Assembly (NCBI GenBank): GCA_011620445.1
Contig: WOZB01000257.1
Span: 1,943 to 8,033, forward strand
Direction: 5' to 3'
Source of the DNA: Anaerolineaceae bacterium
Lineage (GTDB): Bacteria > Chloroflexota > Anaerolineae > Anaerolineales > Anaerolineaceae
Length of the DNA stretch: 6,091 nt
The position numbers were made by a program, and so were the translations under genes. Position 1 is the stretch's first letter. Every line of letters starts with the position of its first letter. Positions 1 to 5,869 of the stretch are shown here, piece after piece. Under the pieces are notes generated by a model. The model did not search any database and was not told where the DNA came from. It was given only the letters and a program-made list of their open reading frames with translations.

Positions 1-737
1 TAACGAGGGTCATCTGGATGAACGGCGACAGCGGTATCACCAGGAATCGTTTCTGGCCGGGTGGTCGCTACGGGGATAAATTCGCCAGTGTCGTCAGCCA
101 GCATGTACTTGAAATAGTAAAGCGTGCCGGGCTCTTCCGAATATTCCACTTCCAGATCCGAAACAGCGGTCTGCAAACCCGGGGACCAGTTTGTCATCCG
201 CGGTCCGCGATAGACCAGCCCTTTTTCATAGAGTCTTACAAAAGCTTCACGCACTGCCCGGGAAAGGCCGTCATCGAGGGTGAAGCGTTCACGGGTCCAG
301 TCGCAACTGGCACCCAAACGCCGGATCTGACGCACAATTTGGCCGCCAAACTCATGCTTCCACTCCCAGACTTCATTAACAAACTCTTCCCGGGTGAAAT
401 CCGTACGTTTTTTACCCTGTTTGGCAAGCATTTTCTCTACCTGCAATTGGGTGGCAATACCGGCATGATCCGTTCCGGGAACCCATAGTGTGGGTTCTCC
501 CTTCATGCGGTGGTAGCGGATCATGACGTCTTCAGTGGCCACAAAGAGTGGATGCCCAAGGTGCAAAGCCCCGGTCACATTAGGGGGCGGAATAACAATG
601 ACAAAGGGCTTGATGGACGGGTCAAAACCAGGTTTATTGGGATCATTGGAAGGCAAAAAATAACCTTTCTCCTCCCATTTCTGGTAGATAGGTTGTTCAT
701 AAAGTCTAAAATCATAAGCTTTTGGCAGTTCAGTCAT
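1..737 (-). CDS. valS: Valyl-tRNA synthetase, N-terminal part (runs off left edge)
   Basis: Cytosolic class I aminoacyl-tRNA synthetase that charges tRNA-Val with valine using ATP. Only the first 245 codons are inside the window; the family is usually about 870-950 residues. Visible landmarks: the PPPNVTG motif followed by the class I HIGH signature as HLGH (residues 59-62), then [10 protein letters not shown] (88-97), characteristic of ValS and its IleS/LeuS relatives. [17 protein letters not shown] (183-199) resembles the usual NWCPxxQTALSDLEVEY but has Ser and Gly where many homologues have Cys and Arg. TTRPET at 225-230 and [11 protein letters not shown] at 233-243 mark the start of the CP1 editing domain, which hydrolyses mischarged Thr-tRNA-Val. 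The ATG at 735-737 (minus) is chosen because the protein starts with the family's typical MxxLPKAYDF-like N-terminus and has GAGG at 743-746, five bases upstream. The KMSKS motif and anticodon-binding domain lie outside the window. Expression is controlled by the upstream valine T-box. Confidence 0.97.
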   Translation of the reverse strand, partial: MTELPKAYDFRLYEQPIYQKWEEKGYFLPSNDPNKPGFDPSIKPFVIVIPPPNVTGALHLGHPLFVATEDVMIRYHRMKGEPTLWVPGTDHAGIATQLQVEKMLAKQGKKRTDFTREEFVNEVWEWKHEFGGQIVRQIRRLGASCDWTRERFTLDDGLSRAVREAFVRLYEKGLVYRGPRMTNWSPGLQTAVSDLEVEYSEEPGTLYYFKYMLADDTGEFIPVATTRPETIPGDTAVAVHPDDPR

Positions 738-825
738 GGCGACCTCATTCTTTCTCTTGCAAGCATTGCCTAATGTGTTGGCAAGCCTTAATTTTTCTTC
801 GTTCTAAAAAGCCCTGTGTTTTGGT

Positions 826-863
826 AAATAAAAACACTTTCGCCTCAAAGAGGACGAAAGTGT
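826..863 (-). terminator. T-box-controlled intrinsic terminator
   Basis: On the minus strand ACACTTTCG (863-855) pairs with CGAAAGTGT (842-834), and the inner CCTC (853-850) pairs with GAGG (846-843) around a short loop, with one bulged base. The hairpin is followed by a U-rich tract (TTTTATTTAC, 835-826). It is the default OFF structure of the valS T-box; the inner CCTC is sequestered by the T-box sequence when uncharged tRNA binds. Confidence 0.92.
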
Positions 864-1051
864 TAGTTCCGCGGTACCACCTCAGTTCACCAAAATTGGT
901 GCACTCTCGCAGCGCTATCGGGCTTACCCGGACCGTTCTATTCCCTTGCGGTTTCTTCGGTCAACACATCGGCGACTTCACTCCCTTACCTTCAGGGTCT
1001 CTCAGCAGGCAACCCTTCTCTGTATCAGGATAGAGGACTTACTCCTCCGAT
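834..1051 (-). promoter_or_regulatory. Valine-specific T-box riboswitch leader of valS
   Basis: This RNA leader senses uncharged tRNA-Val and permits transcription of valS when valine charging is low. Read on the minus strand, Stem I opens with ATCGG (1051-1047) and closes with CCGAT (972-968). An AGTA (1043-1040) lies on its 5' side, as in the loop E/S-turn of specifier loops. On the 3' side, GAA is followed by GTC at 976-974, the predicted specifier codon (Val, read by a GAC anticodon). The apical part has a helix AGGGT/ACCCT (994-998 with 1012-1016 on the plus strand). Further helices follow: GACCG/CGGTC (962-958 with 935-931), a CGGG/CCCG hairpin (930-919), and a stem III-like CACCAA/TTGGTG (901-888). 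The canonical T-box GAACTGAGGTGGTACCGCGG spans 888-869 and contains the UGGUACC bulge that pairs with the tRNA NCCA end. GAGG (883-880) can pair with CCTC (853-850) to form the antiterminator. That same CCTC is used by the terminator, so the two folds exclude each other. About 95 bases separate the terminator from the valS ATG. Confidence 0.95.
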
Positions 1052-1057
1052 GCAGAG

Positions 1058-1066
1058 ATTATAGCA
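1058..1066 (-). promoter_or_regulatory. Extended -10 promoter of the valS T-box transcript
   Basis: The minus strand reads TGCTATAAT (1066-1058), a perfect TATAAT with the upstream TGn of an extended -10 element. It lies seven bases before the 5' side of Stem I at 1051, so the transcript would begin almost exactly at the base of Stem I. No good -35 hexamer is visible at 16-18 bp; the best is TTAGTA at 1088-1083, with 19-bp spacing. That fits an extended -10 promoter with little dependence on a -35. The placement relative to the riboswitch makes this the strongest promoter call in the window. Confidence 0.85.
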
Positions 1067-1085
1067 TAAGGGCGCGATAAAATAC

Positions 1086-1111
1086 TAAGATTGCTGCATA
1101 AGATTGCTGCA
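1086..1111. repeat. 13-bp tandem direct repeat, two copies, upstream of the T-box promoter
   Basis: TAAGATTGCTGCA occurs twice back to back (1086-1098 and 1099-1111), followed by TAAA. The copies are identical. The repeat contains GCATAAG across the junction (1096-1102), and the same 7-mer recurs inside the valS promoter at 1064-1070. It lies just upstream of and overlapping the -35 region of the minus-strand valS promoter. It may be a simple slippage duplication or paired binding sites; the sequence alone does not distinguish them. Confidence 0.7.
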
Positions 1112-1207
1112 TAAAGTCTCACAGGTCATGGTTCTGAAATTGATGGATGATTAGATAAGCCCAAAGCCAAAAATAAACTCTCAGTTGGTTCAAGTTGGGA
1201 GCTTATA

Positions 1208-1235
1208 AGAACCCCGCGATTGGTCGCGAGGTTCT
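1208..1235 (-). terminator. Probable transcription terminator hairpin of gmd
   Basis: A 12-bp stem runs from 1208-1219 to 1224-1235 with a four-base loop. In the minus-strand transcript all twelve positions pair, eleven Watson-Crick and one G-U wobble (1214 with 1229). On the plus strand that position is a C-A mismatch, so the structure favours minus-strand RNA. It begins 29 bases after the gmd stop codon. No clear U-run follows (TTATAAGC), so it may terminate weakly, act with Rho, or protect the 3' end of the mRNA. The 8-bp palindrome CTTATAAG (1202-1209) abuts it. Confidence 0.65.
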
Positions 1236-1264
1236 CAAATCCTAATGATGCAGGGGTAATTAAG

Positions 1265-2329
1265 CTAACGGCCCATGCTAATGACTTGATCTTCCCATTT
1301 ATGCCAGCCGTTGAATTTTTCGTCGATGATTTTCTTCCCCTCACCAGGATGGTCAAGGCCGAGCAATTCCAAATCAGCATCCACCATAATACGTACAAGC
1401 TCGTGGAATTTCACCTTCGGCTCCCAGCCTAACTGATTGGCCCGGGTTGGGTCTGCCAGCAGGTAATCAACTTCGGTCGGCCGGAAATAACGCGGGTCCA
1501 CCTCGACATATTGGTGCCAATCCATACCAGCATAACCAAAGGCTTCATCCAGGAATTCGCGGATGGAGTGCGATTCGCCGGTACCGATGACGTAGTCGCC
1601 AGGCTGATCCTGCTGCAAGAGCAAATGCTGCGCTTCCACGTATTCAGGTGCGTAACCCCAGTCGCGCTTTGAATCCAGGTTGCCCAGGTAGAGCTTATCC
1701 TGCAAGCCGGCTTTGATGGCTGCCAGGGCAGCAGTGATCTTGCGGGTCACGAAGGTCATGCCGCGGAGAGGCGATTCGTGGTTAAAGAGGATGCCATTGG
1801 TGGCAAAAATATTGTAGGCTTCTCGGTAATTGACTACCATCCAATAAGCGTAGAGCTTTGCCACGCCGTAGGGGCTGCGAGGATAGAAGGGGGTTAGTTC
1901 ATTCTGTGGTGGTTTGGCAGCCCCAAAAAGCTCACTGGTGGAAGCCTGGTAGAACTTGATGTCTTTTTTTACGCGACGGATAGCTTCTAGGATGCGGGTA
2001 GTGCCCATGCCAGTAGTATCGCCAGTGTATTCAGGCATTTCAAAACTGACTTTTACATGGCTTTGGGCGGCCAGATGGTACACCTCGTCTGGCTTGGTAT
2101 CGTAGATGATGTCTCCAAGCGAACCCGTGGAGCCCAGGTCGCCGTAGTGCAGGAACAAATTTTCTCCAGATTTGCTGTGCGGATCGCGGTAGATGTGATC
2201 TATGCGCTGGGTGTTGAAGTTGGATGCGCGACGGATAATGCCGTGCACCACGTAGCCCTGGTGTAAAAGATACTCAGCCAAATAAGAGCCATCCTGGCCG
2301 GTAATGCCGGTAATCAACGCTGTTTTCAT
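1265..2329 (-). CDS. gmd: GDP-mannose 4,6-dehydratase
   Basis: Converts GDP-D-mannose to GDP-4-keto-6-deoxy-D-mannose in the cytosol, using bound NADP. The product is the branch point for GDP-L-fucose, GDP-D-rhamnose and GDP-perosamine, used in surface polysaccharides. The 354-residue product matches the family length. It is an extended short-chain dehydrogenase/reductase: Rossmann motif GITGQDG at residues 8-14, and RR at 33-34 in GIIRRAS, consistent with NADP(H) preference. [11 protein letters not shown] (61-71) and [14 protein letters not shown] (84-97) are Gmd-typical. The catalytic set is Thr131 and Glu133 in STSELFG, and Tyr154 and Lys158 in [15 protein letters not shown] (181-190) and [17 protein letters not shown] (217-233) fit the nucleotide-sugar binding region. 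The ATG at 2329-2327 is preferred because MKTALITG is the standard family N-terminus and GAGG (2337-2334) precedes it by four bases. An in-frame start 43 codons upstream would only add unconserved sequence. No GDP-fucose synthase or reductase gene adjoins it here, so the final sugar is unknown. Confidence 0.96.
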   Translation of the reverse strand: MKTALITGITGQDGSYLAEYLLHQGYVVHGIIRRASNFNTQRIDHIYRDPHSKSGENLFLHYGDLGSTGSLGDIIYDTKPDEVYHLAAQSHVKVSFEMPEYTGDTTGMGTTRILEAIRRVKKDIKFYQASTSELFGAAKPPQNELTPFYPRSPYGVAKLYAYWMVVNYREAYNIFATNGILFNHESPLRGMTFVTRKITAALAAIKAGLQDKLYLGNLDSKRDWGYAPEYVEAQHLLLQQDQPGDYVIGTGESHSIREFLDEAFGYAGMDWHQYVEVDPRYFRPTEVDYLLADPTRANQLGWEPKVKFHELVRIMVDADLELLGLDHPGEGKKIIDEKFNGWHKWEDQVISMGR

Positions 2330-2338
2330 GGAACCTCG

Positions 2339-2354
2339 CAAAATAACTATTTTG
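2339..2354. repeat. Perfect inverted repeat just upstream of the gmd ribosome binding site
   Basis: CAAAATAACTATTTTG is a perfect palindrome apart from its central AC dinucleotide, with 7-bp arms. It ends one base before the GAGG of gmd (2337-2334) in the minus-strand leader. In RNA it could form only a weak AU-rich hairpin; in DNA it could be an operator downstream of the gmd promoter. The structure is seen; its function is not known. Confidence 0.5.
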
Positions 2355-2558
2355 GCTAATTTTACTTGATTTACACAAACGGCAATGAGAAGCCCAGATA
2401 TGTGCTTGTTAATCTGAATGGAGTGCAATTTTTTGCTGTAATTCTTTGGCTCTTTCATTCTTTGGTTTGCTATCAGATCTTTCCGTTTAATGACGGATAA
2501 ATGACCTACTAAATTTTTGAAATTGGAAATTCCTAATTAGTTTTAGCAACTTCTATAT

Positions 2559-2568
2559 GGAGCGCTTC
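2559..2568. promoter_or_regulatory. Candidate CG-centred operator (LacI-family type) over the -35 region
   Basis: GGAGCGCTTC contains the perfect palindrome AGCGCT and is symmetrical at eight of ten positions. Its centre is CG, as in many LacI-family sugar repressor sites, for example the known TGGGAGCGCTCCCA type. It overlaps the candidate -35 hexamer of the sugar ABC operon, a classical repression position. The outer bases do not extend the symmetry, and a site this short can occur by chance. Confidence 0.35.
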
Positions 2569-2594
2569 GGATTGCATCCCGGTTCAGGTATAAT
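2566..2594 (+). promoter_or_regulatory. Promoter of the sugar ABC transporter operon
   Basis: A perfect -10 hexamer TATAAT (2589-2594) is preceded at 17 bp by TTCGGA (2566-2571), a poor -35 matching TTGACA at three of six positions. Transcription would start near 2601, giving a leader of about 30 bases before the binding-protein ATG at 2631. The weak -35 suggests dependence on an activator, or modest basal strength. Confidence 0.7.
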
Positions 2595-2630
2595 CTTCAG
2601 AAATCAAACTTGTTAAGAATTGAGGAGACA

Positions 2631-4010
2631 ATGAAGAAATATTCCCTCGTTTTTTCCATACTTTTAGTGCTCTCAATGCTTCTGGCTGCCTGCCAGACGG
2701 CAACAACGGTCCCCACGCAGGCCCCCGTAGAACCAGGTAAAGCCGAAGAACCTACAAAAGCAACCGAACCGGGCGCTGCTGCCACTGAATCGCAAACGTT
2801 AATCGTTTGGGACCAGTTCTACCGCGATGTCGAATCCAACGTCTTGGACACACTCAACCAGGAATTCGAAGCTGCCCACCCGGGTGTTAAGATTGAACGC
2901 GTGGTCAAAAACCTGGATGACCTCAAAGTGACCGAGAAATTGGCACTTTCTGAGGCGGATGGCCCGGATGTGGCCCAGGTAAATCAAGGCCGCAGTGATA
3001 TGGGTGCTCTTGTGCAGGCGAACTTGCTGCTGCCCCTCAACGATTATTACACTAAACTGGGCTGGGATAAGATCGTCACCGGCTCTATTGCCAGCCGCAA
3101 CAGCTTTACCGCGGATGGTAAAACCATGGGATCCGGCAATATCTACGGCGTTAGCCCGACTGCTGAAGTGGTCGGCGTTTACTACAACAAAACTCTCTTC
3201 CAGAAAAATGGTTGGGCAATTCCGGCTTCCTTTGAAGAATTTATGAGCTTGCTGGCCACTATCAAGGCTGCAGGTGTGACCCCGATTTCGTTCGGCTCTC
3301 TGGACGGATGGAACGCCATTCACGAATTCAGTGCCATCCAGCACCTGCTGGTAAGCCCCGAATACATCAACAACCTGGTTTACGGTACTGGTGCAGTTTC
3401 ATTTGATACTCCTGAAAACCAGCTGGCAGCGCAAATGCTGCTGGAAATTGCTGACGGGGGATATTTCACCGATGGTTTTGCGGGCATTGGCTATGATGAC
3501 AGCAATAAAAGCTTCAAGGCTGGAGAAGGTGCTATGACGATTACCGGTTCCTGGCTGGCTAGTGAATTAATTGAAGGTACAGACCAGGAATTTGGCTTCT
3601 TTCTCCTGCCAGGTATGGGCGGCAAAGCTGGCATGGCTATCGGCGGGGTTGGCATTCCATTCGCCATCCGGCAGGGTACACCCAAAGCAGATCTCGCGGC
3701 GGAGTATCTGACCTGGATGATCAGCCCGCGGGCTGCCCAACTCTGGGCTGAGATCAGCTACATGCCAGCCATGGAAGTGCCTGCCGATACCAAAATAGAA
3801 GAAGGCTCGCTTTTTGCGGATACGCTAAAGGCCTGGGACACGGTCAACAAAGCTAACCTGGTAGGCCATTACATCGATTGGGCAACGCCTACCTTCTACG
3901 ACACCCTGGTTGCTGAGTTGCAAAAGCTTTTGGGCGGCGAAACCACCCCCGTTGAATTCACCGCTGCGGTTCAAAAGGATTATGCAGATTTCCTTGCCAA
4001 GCAGCAGTAG
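2631..4010 (+). CDS. Carbohydrate ABC transporter substrate-binding lipoprotein (family 1, CUT1 type)
   Basis: Extracytoplasmic receptor that captures a sugar or related solute and delivers it to the permease pair encoded downstream. The product is 459 residues. It has a lipoprotein signal peptide: MKK, a hydrophobic stretch at residues 5-18, and the lipobox Leu18-Ala-Ala-Cys21, so Cys21 would be lipidated after signal peptidase II cleavage. A flexible linker rich in Thr, Pro, Ala and Glu (about 22-55) tethers the domain. The mature family 1 (SBP_bac_1, MalE/UgpB-like) fold begins at TLIVWDQF (56-63). Typical signatures are GPDVAQ (111-116), YGVSPTAEVVGVYYNKTLF (172-190), FKAGEGAMTITGSW (295-308) and the C-terminal EYLTWMISPRAAQLW (358-372). 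The ATG at 2631 is chosen over an in-frame TTG at 2610 because it has GAGGAG (2622-2627) just upstream and starts directly with the signal peptide. The ligand cannot be read from the sequence; oligosaccharide, monosaccharide and glycerol-phosphate receptors all share this fold. Confidence 0.93.
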   Translation: MKKYSLVFSILLVLSMLLAACQTATTVPTQAPVEPGKAEEPTKATEPGAAATESQTLIVWDQFYRDVESNVLDTLNQEFEAAHPGVKIERVVKNLDDLKVTEKLALSEADGPDVAQVNQGRSDMGALVQANLLLPLNDYYTKLGWDKIVTGSIASRNSFTADGKTMGSGNIYGVSPTAEVVGVYYNKTLFQKNGWAIPASFEEFMSLLATIKAAGVTPISFGSLDGWNAIHEFSAIQHLLVSPEYINNLVYGTGAVSFDTPENQLAAQMLLEIADGGYFTDGFAGIGYDDSNKSFKAGEGAMTITGSWLASELIEGTDQEFGFFLLPGMGGKAGMAIGGVGIPFAIRQGTPKADLAAEYLTWMISPRAAQLWAEISYMPAMEVPADTKIEEGSLFADTLKAWDTVNKANLVGHYIDWATPTFYDTLVAELQKLLGGETTPVEFTAAVQKDYADFLAKQQ

Positions 4011-4017
4011 ATTAAAC

Positions 4018-4052
4018 AAAATGCCCTGGGTTAGCCATACCCAGGGCATTTT
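4018..4052 (+). terminator. Intra-operon terminator/attenuator hairpin
   Basis: A perfect 14-bp inverted repeat (4018-4031 with 4039-4052) encloses a seven-base loop. Its core is ATGCCCTGGGT / ACCCAGGGCAT, flanked by AAA and TTT, so the 3' arm ends in four T residues followed by a pyrimidine-rich stretch. It starts seven bases after the binding-protein stop codon and ends 11 bases before the permease ATG. This position, within an apparent operon, suggests partial termination and 3'-end protection, which would yield more binding protein than permease. The A-rich 5' flank means it could also work on the minus strand. Confidence 0.85.
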
Positions 4053-4063
4053 CCATTCTTGAT

Positions 4064-4966
4064 ATGAACAGACTACGCGCATACCCAGGGGAATCCAAGT
4101 ACCAAGGTCTGGTGTATCTGCTCCCTGGTCTGGCTATCTATCTTGTATTTACCTTTTGGCCAGTTTTGCAAACCGTTCGGACGAGCTTCCTTAATTGGGA
4201 GGGATTGGCTCCCGAAAAGAATTTCATCGGACTTGCCAATTACTTGCAGGTCTTCACGGATGACAAATTTTGGTTGGCTCTTTCACACAACCTGATATTC
4301 ATCATTTTTTATTGCTTGATCCCCATCTTCATTGGATTGCTGCTGGCCTCACTGCTGGGGCGCTACCCCTTGAAAGGCTTCACATTTTTCAGGACAATCT
4401 TATTTTTGCCGCAAGTACTGAGTATGGTGGTGATCGGTGTGGCCTGGCGCTGGATCTTCAACCCTACTTTTGGACCCTTAAACCTTTTATTAAGAGCCAT
4501 CGGATTAGGCTCCCTAGCCCGTCCCTGGTTGGGTGATTTTGCGCTGGCCTTGCCCGCCGTAGGTTCGGTTGGCACCTGGGTGCAATATGGCTTTTGCATG
4601 GTGCTCTTTTTGGCCGGCATGCAGAGAATTTCTGAAGAGTACTATGAAGCGGCCGACCTGGATGGCGCCAATGCCTGGCAGGAATTGCTCTTCATTACCA
4701 TCCCAGGCTTGAGAGCTGAGATTGGTGTGGCTTTGATTACAACCATCATCGCCGCATTGCGGGTTTTTGACCTTGTATTCGTAACTACAAGAGGTGGACC
4801 GGGCGAAGCTACGCTGGTAACCGGGTTCCTGGTTTACCGCTCGGCATTCCTGCAAAATCGAACCGGATATGCAGCCGCAATTGCGACCATCCTCACCCTG
4901 ATCATTCTGGCACTCTCACTACTGGTGCGAAGGTATCAAGCAGGGGACGCCTGGAGCAAAACATGA
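4064..4966 (+). CDS. Sugar ABC transporter permease, MalF/UgpA type
   Basis: One of two inner-membrane subunits forming the sugar translocation pore, working with the upstream binding protein and a separate ATPase. The 300-residue product has six predicted membrane segments: about 15-33, 72-98, 105-126, 163-186, 217-240 and 267-288. The cytoplasmic EAA loop that docks on the ATPase is EAADLDGANAWQELLFITIP (195-214), with the conserved Gly at 201. The lack of a large periplasmic insert points to UgpA/LacF-like rather than enterobacterial MalF architecture. The ATG at 4064 is the only start placing a short basic N-terminus before the first membrane segment. Oddly, no Shine-Dalgarno sequence precedes it: the bases upstream are pyrimidine-rich and the terminator hairpin ends 11 bases before the ATG. 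Translation may therefore be inefficient. The stop codon overlaps the next permease start. The transported sugar is unknown. Confidence 0.93.
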   Translation: MNRLRAYPGESKYQGLVYLLPGLAIYLVFTFWPVLQTVRTSFLNWEGLAPEKNFIGLANYLQVFTDDKFWLALSHNLIFIIFYCLIPIFIGLLLASLLGRYPLKGFTFFRTILFLPQVLSMVVIGVAWRWIFNPTFGPLNLLLRAIGLGSLARPWLGDFALALPAVGSVGTWVQYGFCMVLFLAGMQRISEEYYEAADLDGANAWQELLFITIPGLRAEIGVALITTIIAALRVFDLVFVTTRGGPGEATLVTGFLVYRSAFLQNRTGYAAAIATILTLIILALSLLVRRYQAGDAWSKT

Positions 4967-5790
4967 AACCGCGGGCTGGGGCCAAATTCCTGCGTTACCT
5001 TCTGCTGGTCAGTTTCTCATTGCTGGTTTTTCTGCCTATCACGGGCTTGCTGTTGAATGCGTTTCGCGCCCCGAGCGAGATCAACCTCAACCCTTTTGCC
5101 TTCCCCTCGCAACTTTCGCTTGAGAATATTAGGAATGCATGGACGGTTGGGCGCTTCGGGATTTTCTTCAAGAACAGCGTAGTTGTTGCGTTGGTCACCG
5201 TTGTGGCTAGCGTTTTCTTTTCCATTCTCACCGGTTATGCATTTGCGGTTCTGCCGCTTCCGGGTAAAAAATGGCTTTACCCCCTGGTTCTACTCGGATA
5301 CATGGTGCCGTTTGAAGCAGCCATCATTCCCCTTTACAACTTGATGAACACGCTCTCACTGCGCGATTCCTACTGGGCACTCATCCTGCCGCAAATTGGG
5401 CTTTCGGTTTCTTTTGGCACTCTCTGGATGACCTCTTATTTTGAGACCATTCCTCAGGAGTTAATTGACTCCGCCACAATGGATGGATCCAACCGCTGGC
5501 AGACTCTTTGGAAAATCCTGGTACCGCTTTCTACACCCTCGCTGACAACCCTGGTGGTGCTCATCTTCATGTGGACGTGGAACGAGTTCCTGCTGGCACT
5601 GGTAATGATCCAGGATGAAAGTATGCGCACACTTCCGGTTGGCCTGGCGTTTTTCCAGGGCCGCTATACCTCCAATGTGCCTCTGCTGGCAGCAGGCGCT
5701 TTGATTGTAGCGGTGCCAACCGTGTTGGTTTACATCCTATTTCAGAGGTTTTTCATCCGTGGGCTCTTGGGCGGCGCGGTTAAAGGTTGA
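4963..5790 (+). CDS. Sugar ABC transporter permease, MalG/UgpE type
   Basis: Second inner-membrane pore subunit of the same importer. The 275-residue product has six predicted membrane segments: about 10-32, 69-96, 104-127, 137-159, 191-214 and 239-262. The EAA loop is ELIDSATMDGSNRWQTLWKI (166-185) followed by LVPL. The signature triplet is Asp169-Ser170-Ala171 rather than Glu-Ala-Ala, but the invariant DG (174-175) and the spacing are kept. The C-terminus FFIRGLLGGAVKG is typical: MalG-like permeases commonly end in F-x-x-G-L-x-x-G-A-x-K-G. Its ATG overlaps the TGA of the preceding permease (ATGA, 4963-4966), which suggests translational coupling. GGAG at 4953-4956 provides a ribosome binding site inside the upstream gene. 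No ATPase gene follows, and no terminator hairpin is visible after the stop. Confidence 0.94.
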   Translation: MKPRAGAKFLRYLLLVSFSLLVFLPITGLLLNAFRAPSEINLNPFAFPSQLSLENIRNAWTVGRFGIFFKNSVVVALVTVVASVFFSILTGYAFAVLPLPGKKWLYPLVLLGYMVPFEAAIIPLYNLMNTLSLRDSYWALILPQIGLSVSFGTLWMTSYFETIPQELIDSATMDGSNRWQTLWKILVPLSTPSLTTLVVLIFMWTWNEFLLALVMIQDESMRTLPVGLAFFQGRYTSNVPLLAAGALIVAVPTVLVYILFQRFFIRGLLGGAVKG

Positions 5791-5803
5791 CCCAGGATTA
5801 GCT

Positions 5804-5813
5804 GAACATGTTC
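5804..5813. promoter_or_regulatory. Perfect 10-bp palindrome upstream of the cyclophilin gene
   Basis: GAACATGTTC is fully self-complementary and sits 13 bases after the permease stop, about 30 bases upstream of the TAAAAT candidate -10 of the next gene. The position fits an operator or activator site. The GAAC/GTTC half-sites recall LexA boxes, but the two-base spacer is shorter than the usual four. It is too small to act as a terminator. Confidence 0.35.
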
Positions 5814-5842
5814 CGCCTGCTATTTCAAGCCAGTTCTTGCAG

Positions 5843-5848
5843 TAAAAT
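5843..5848 (+). promoter_or_regulatory. Possible -10 element for the cyclophilin gene
   Basis: TAAAAT matches the -10 consensus at five of six positions and lies 21 bases before the ATG at 5870. The best upstream -35 match is poor (ATTTCA at 5822-5827, 15-bp spacing). The 79-bp gap and separate function argue for an independent start, but read-through from the transporter operon is equally possible. Confidence 0.4.
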
Positions 5849-5869
5849 CACATCGAAAGAGAGGATTTA

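Larger units (their letters stand above)
2330..2630. other. Divergent intergenic region between gmd and the sugar ABC operon
   Basis: A 301-bp AT-rich gap with no convincing gene. On the gmd side, the minus strand has TAAAAT (2364-2359) with TTGCCG (2385-2380) 15 bp upstream, a weak promoter candidate with short spacing. TCCGT-N6-ACGGA (2482-2497) and an imperfect AT-rich palindrome at 2521-2538 (14 of 18 positions symmetrical) lie between the two transcription units and could be protein-binding sites. The 43 codons in frame with gmd in this stretch show no conserved Gmd sequence and are read here as untranslated leader. Confidence 0.6.

Noticed and set aside
181..189. Unusual Gmd motif SPLRGM compared with SPRRGE in other homologues
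   Set aside because: Leu at this position is, as I recall, common in a large subgroup of Gmd-like dehydratases, and all catalytic residues are intact, so it is not treated as an anomaly. The positions given are protein residues; the site lies near 1760-1785 in the window.
18..488. Long plus-strand open frame antisense to valS
   Set aside because: It is the mirror of a highly conserved synthetase coding region and has no recognisable domain.
722..1033. Plus-strand open frame across the T-box leader
   Set aside because: It lies antisense over a well-supported structured RNA, has no ribosome site and resembles no protein family.
2330..2458. A 43-codon N-terminal extension of gmd starting at 2458
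   Set aside because: The extra residues carry no conserved Gmd sequence. The standard family start [14 protein letters not shown] lies at 2329 with GAGG four bases upstream.
2610..2630. TTG start for the binding protein seven codons upstream of the ATG
   Set aside because: The GAGGAG ribosome site (2622-2627) lies inside that extension, and the signal peptide begins exactly at the ATG at 2631.
2799..3344. 181-codon minus-strand open frame inside the binding-protein gene
   Set aside because: It is antisense to a clear family 1 binding protein, has no family resemblance and is a composition-driven shadow.
4514..4855. 113-codon minus-strand open frame inside the first permease
   Set aside because: It opposes the conserved EAA region of the permease, and its translation is low in hydrophobic structure and unrecognisable.
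5804..5813. LexA/SOS box call for GAACATGTTC
   Set aside because: Known GAAC-N4-GTTC boxes have a four-base spacer; this has two, and the downstream gene is not an SOS gene.
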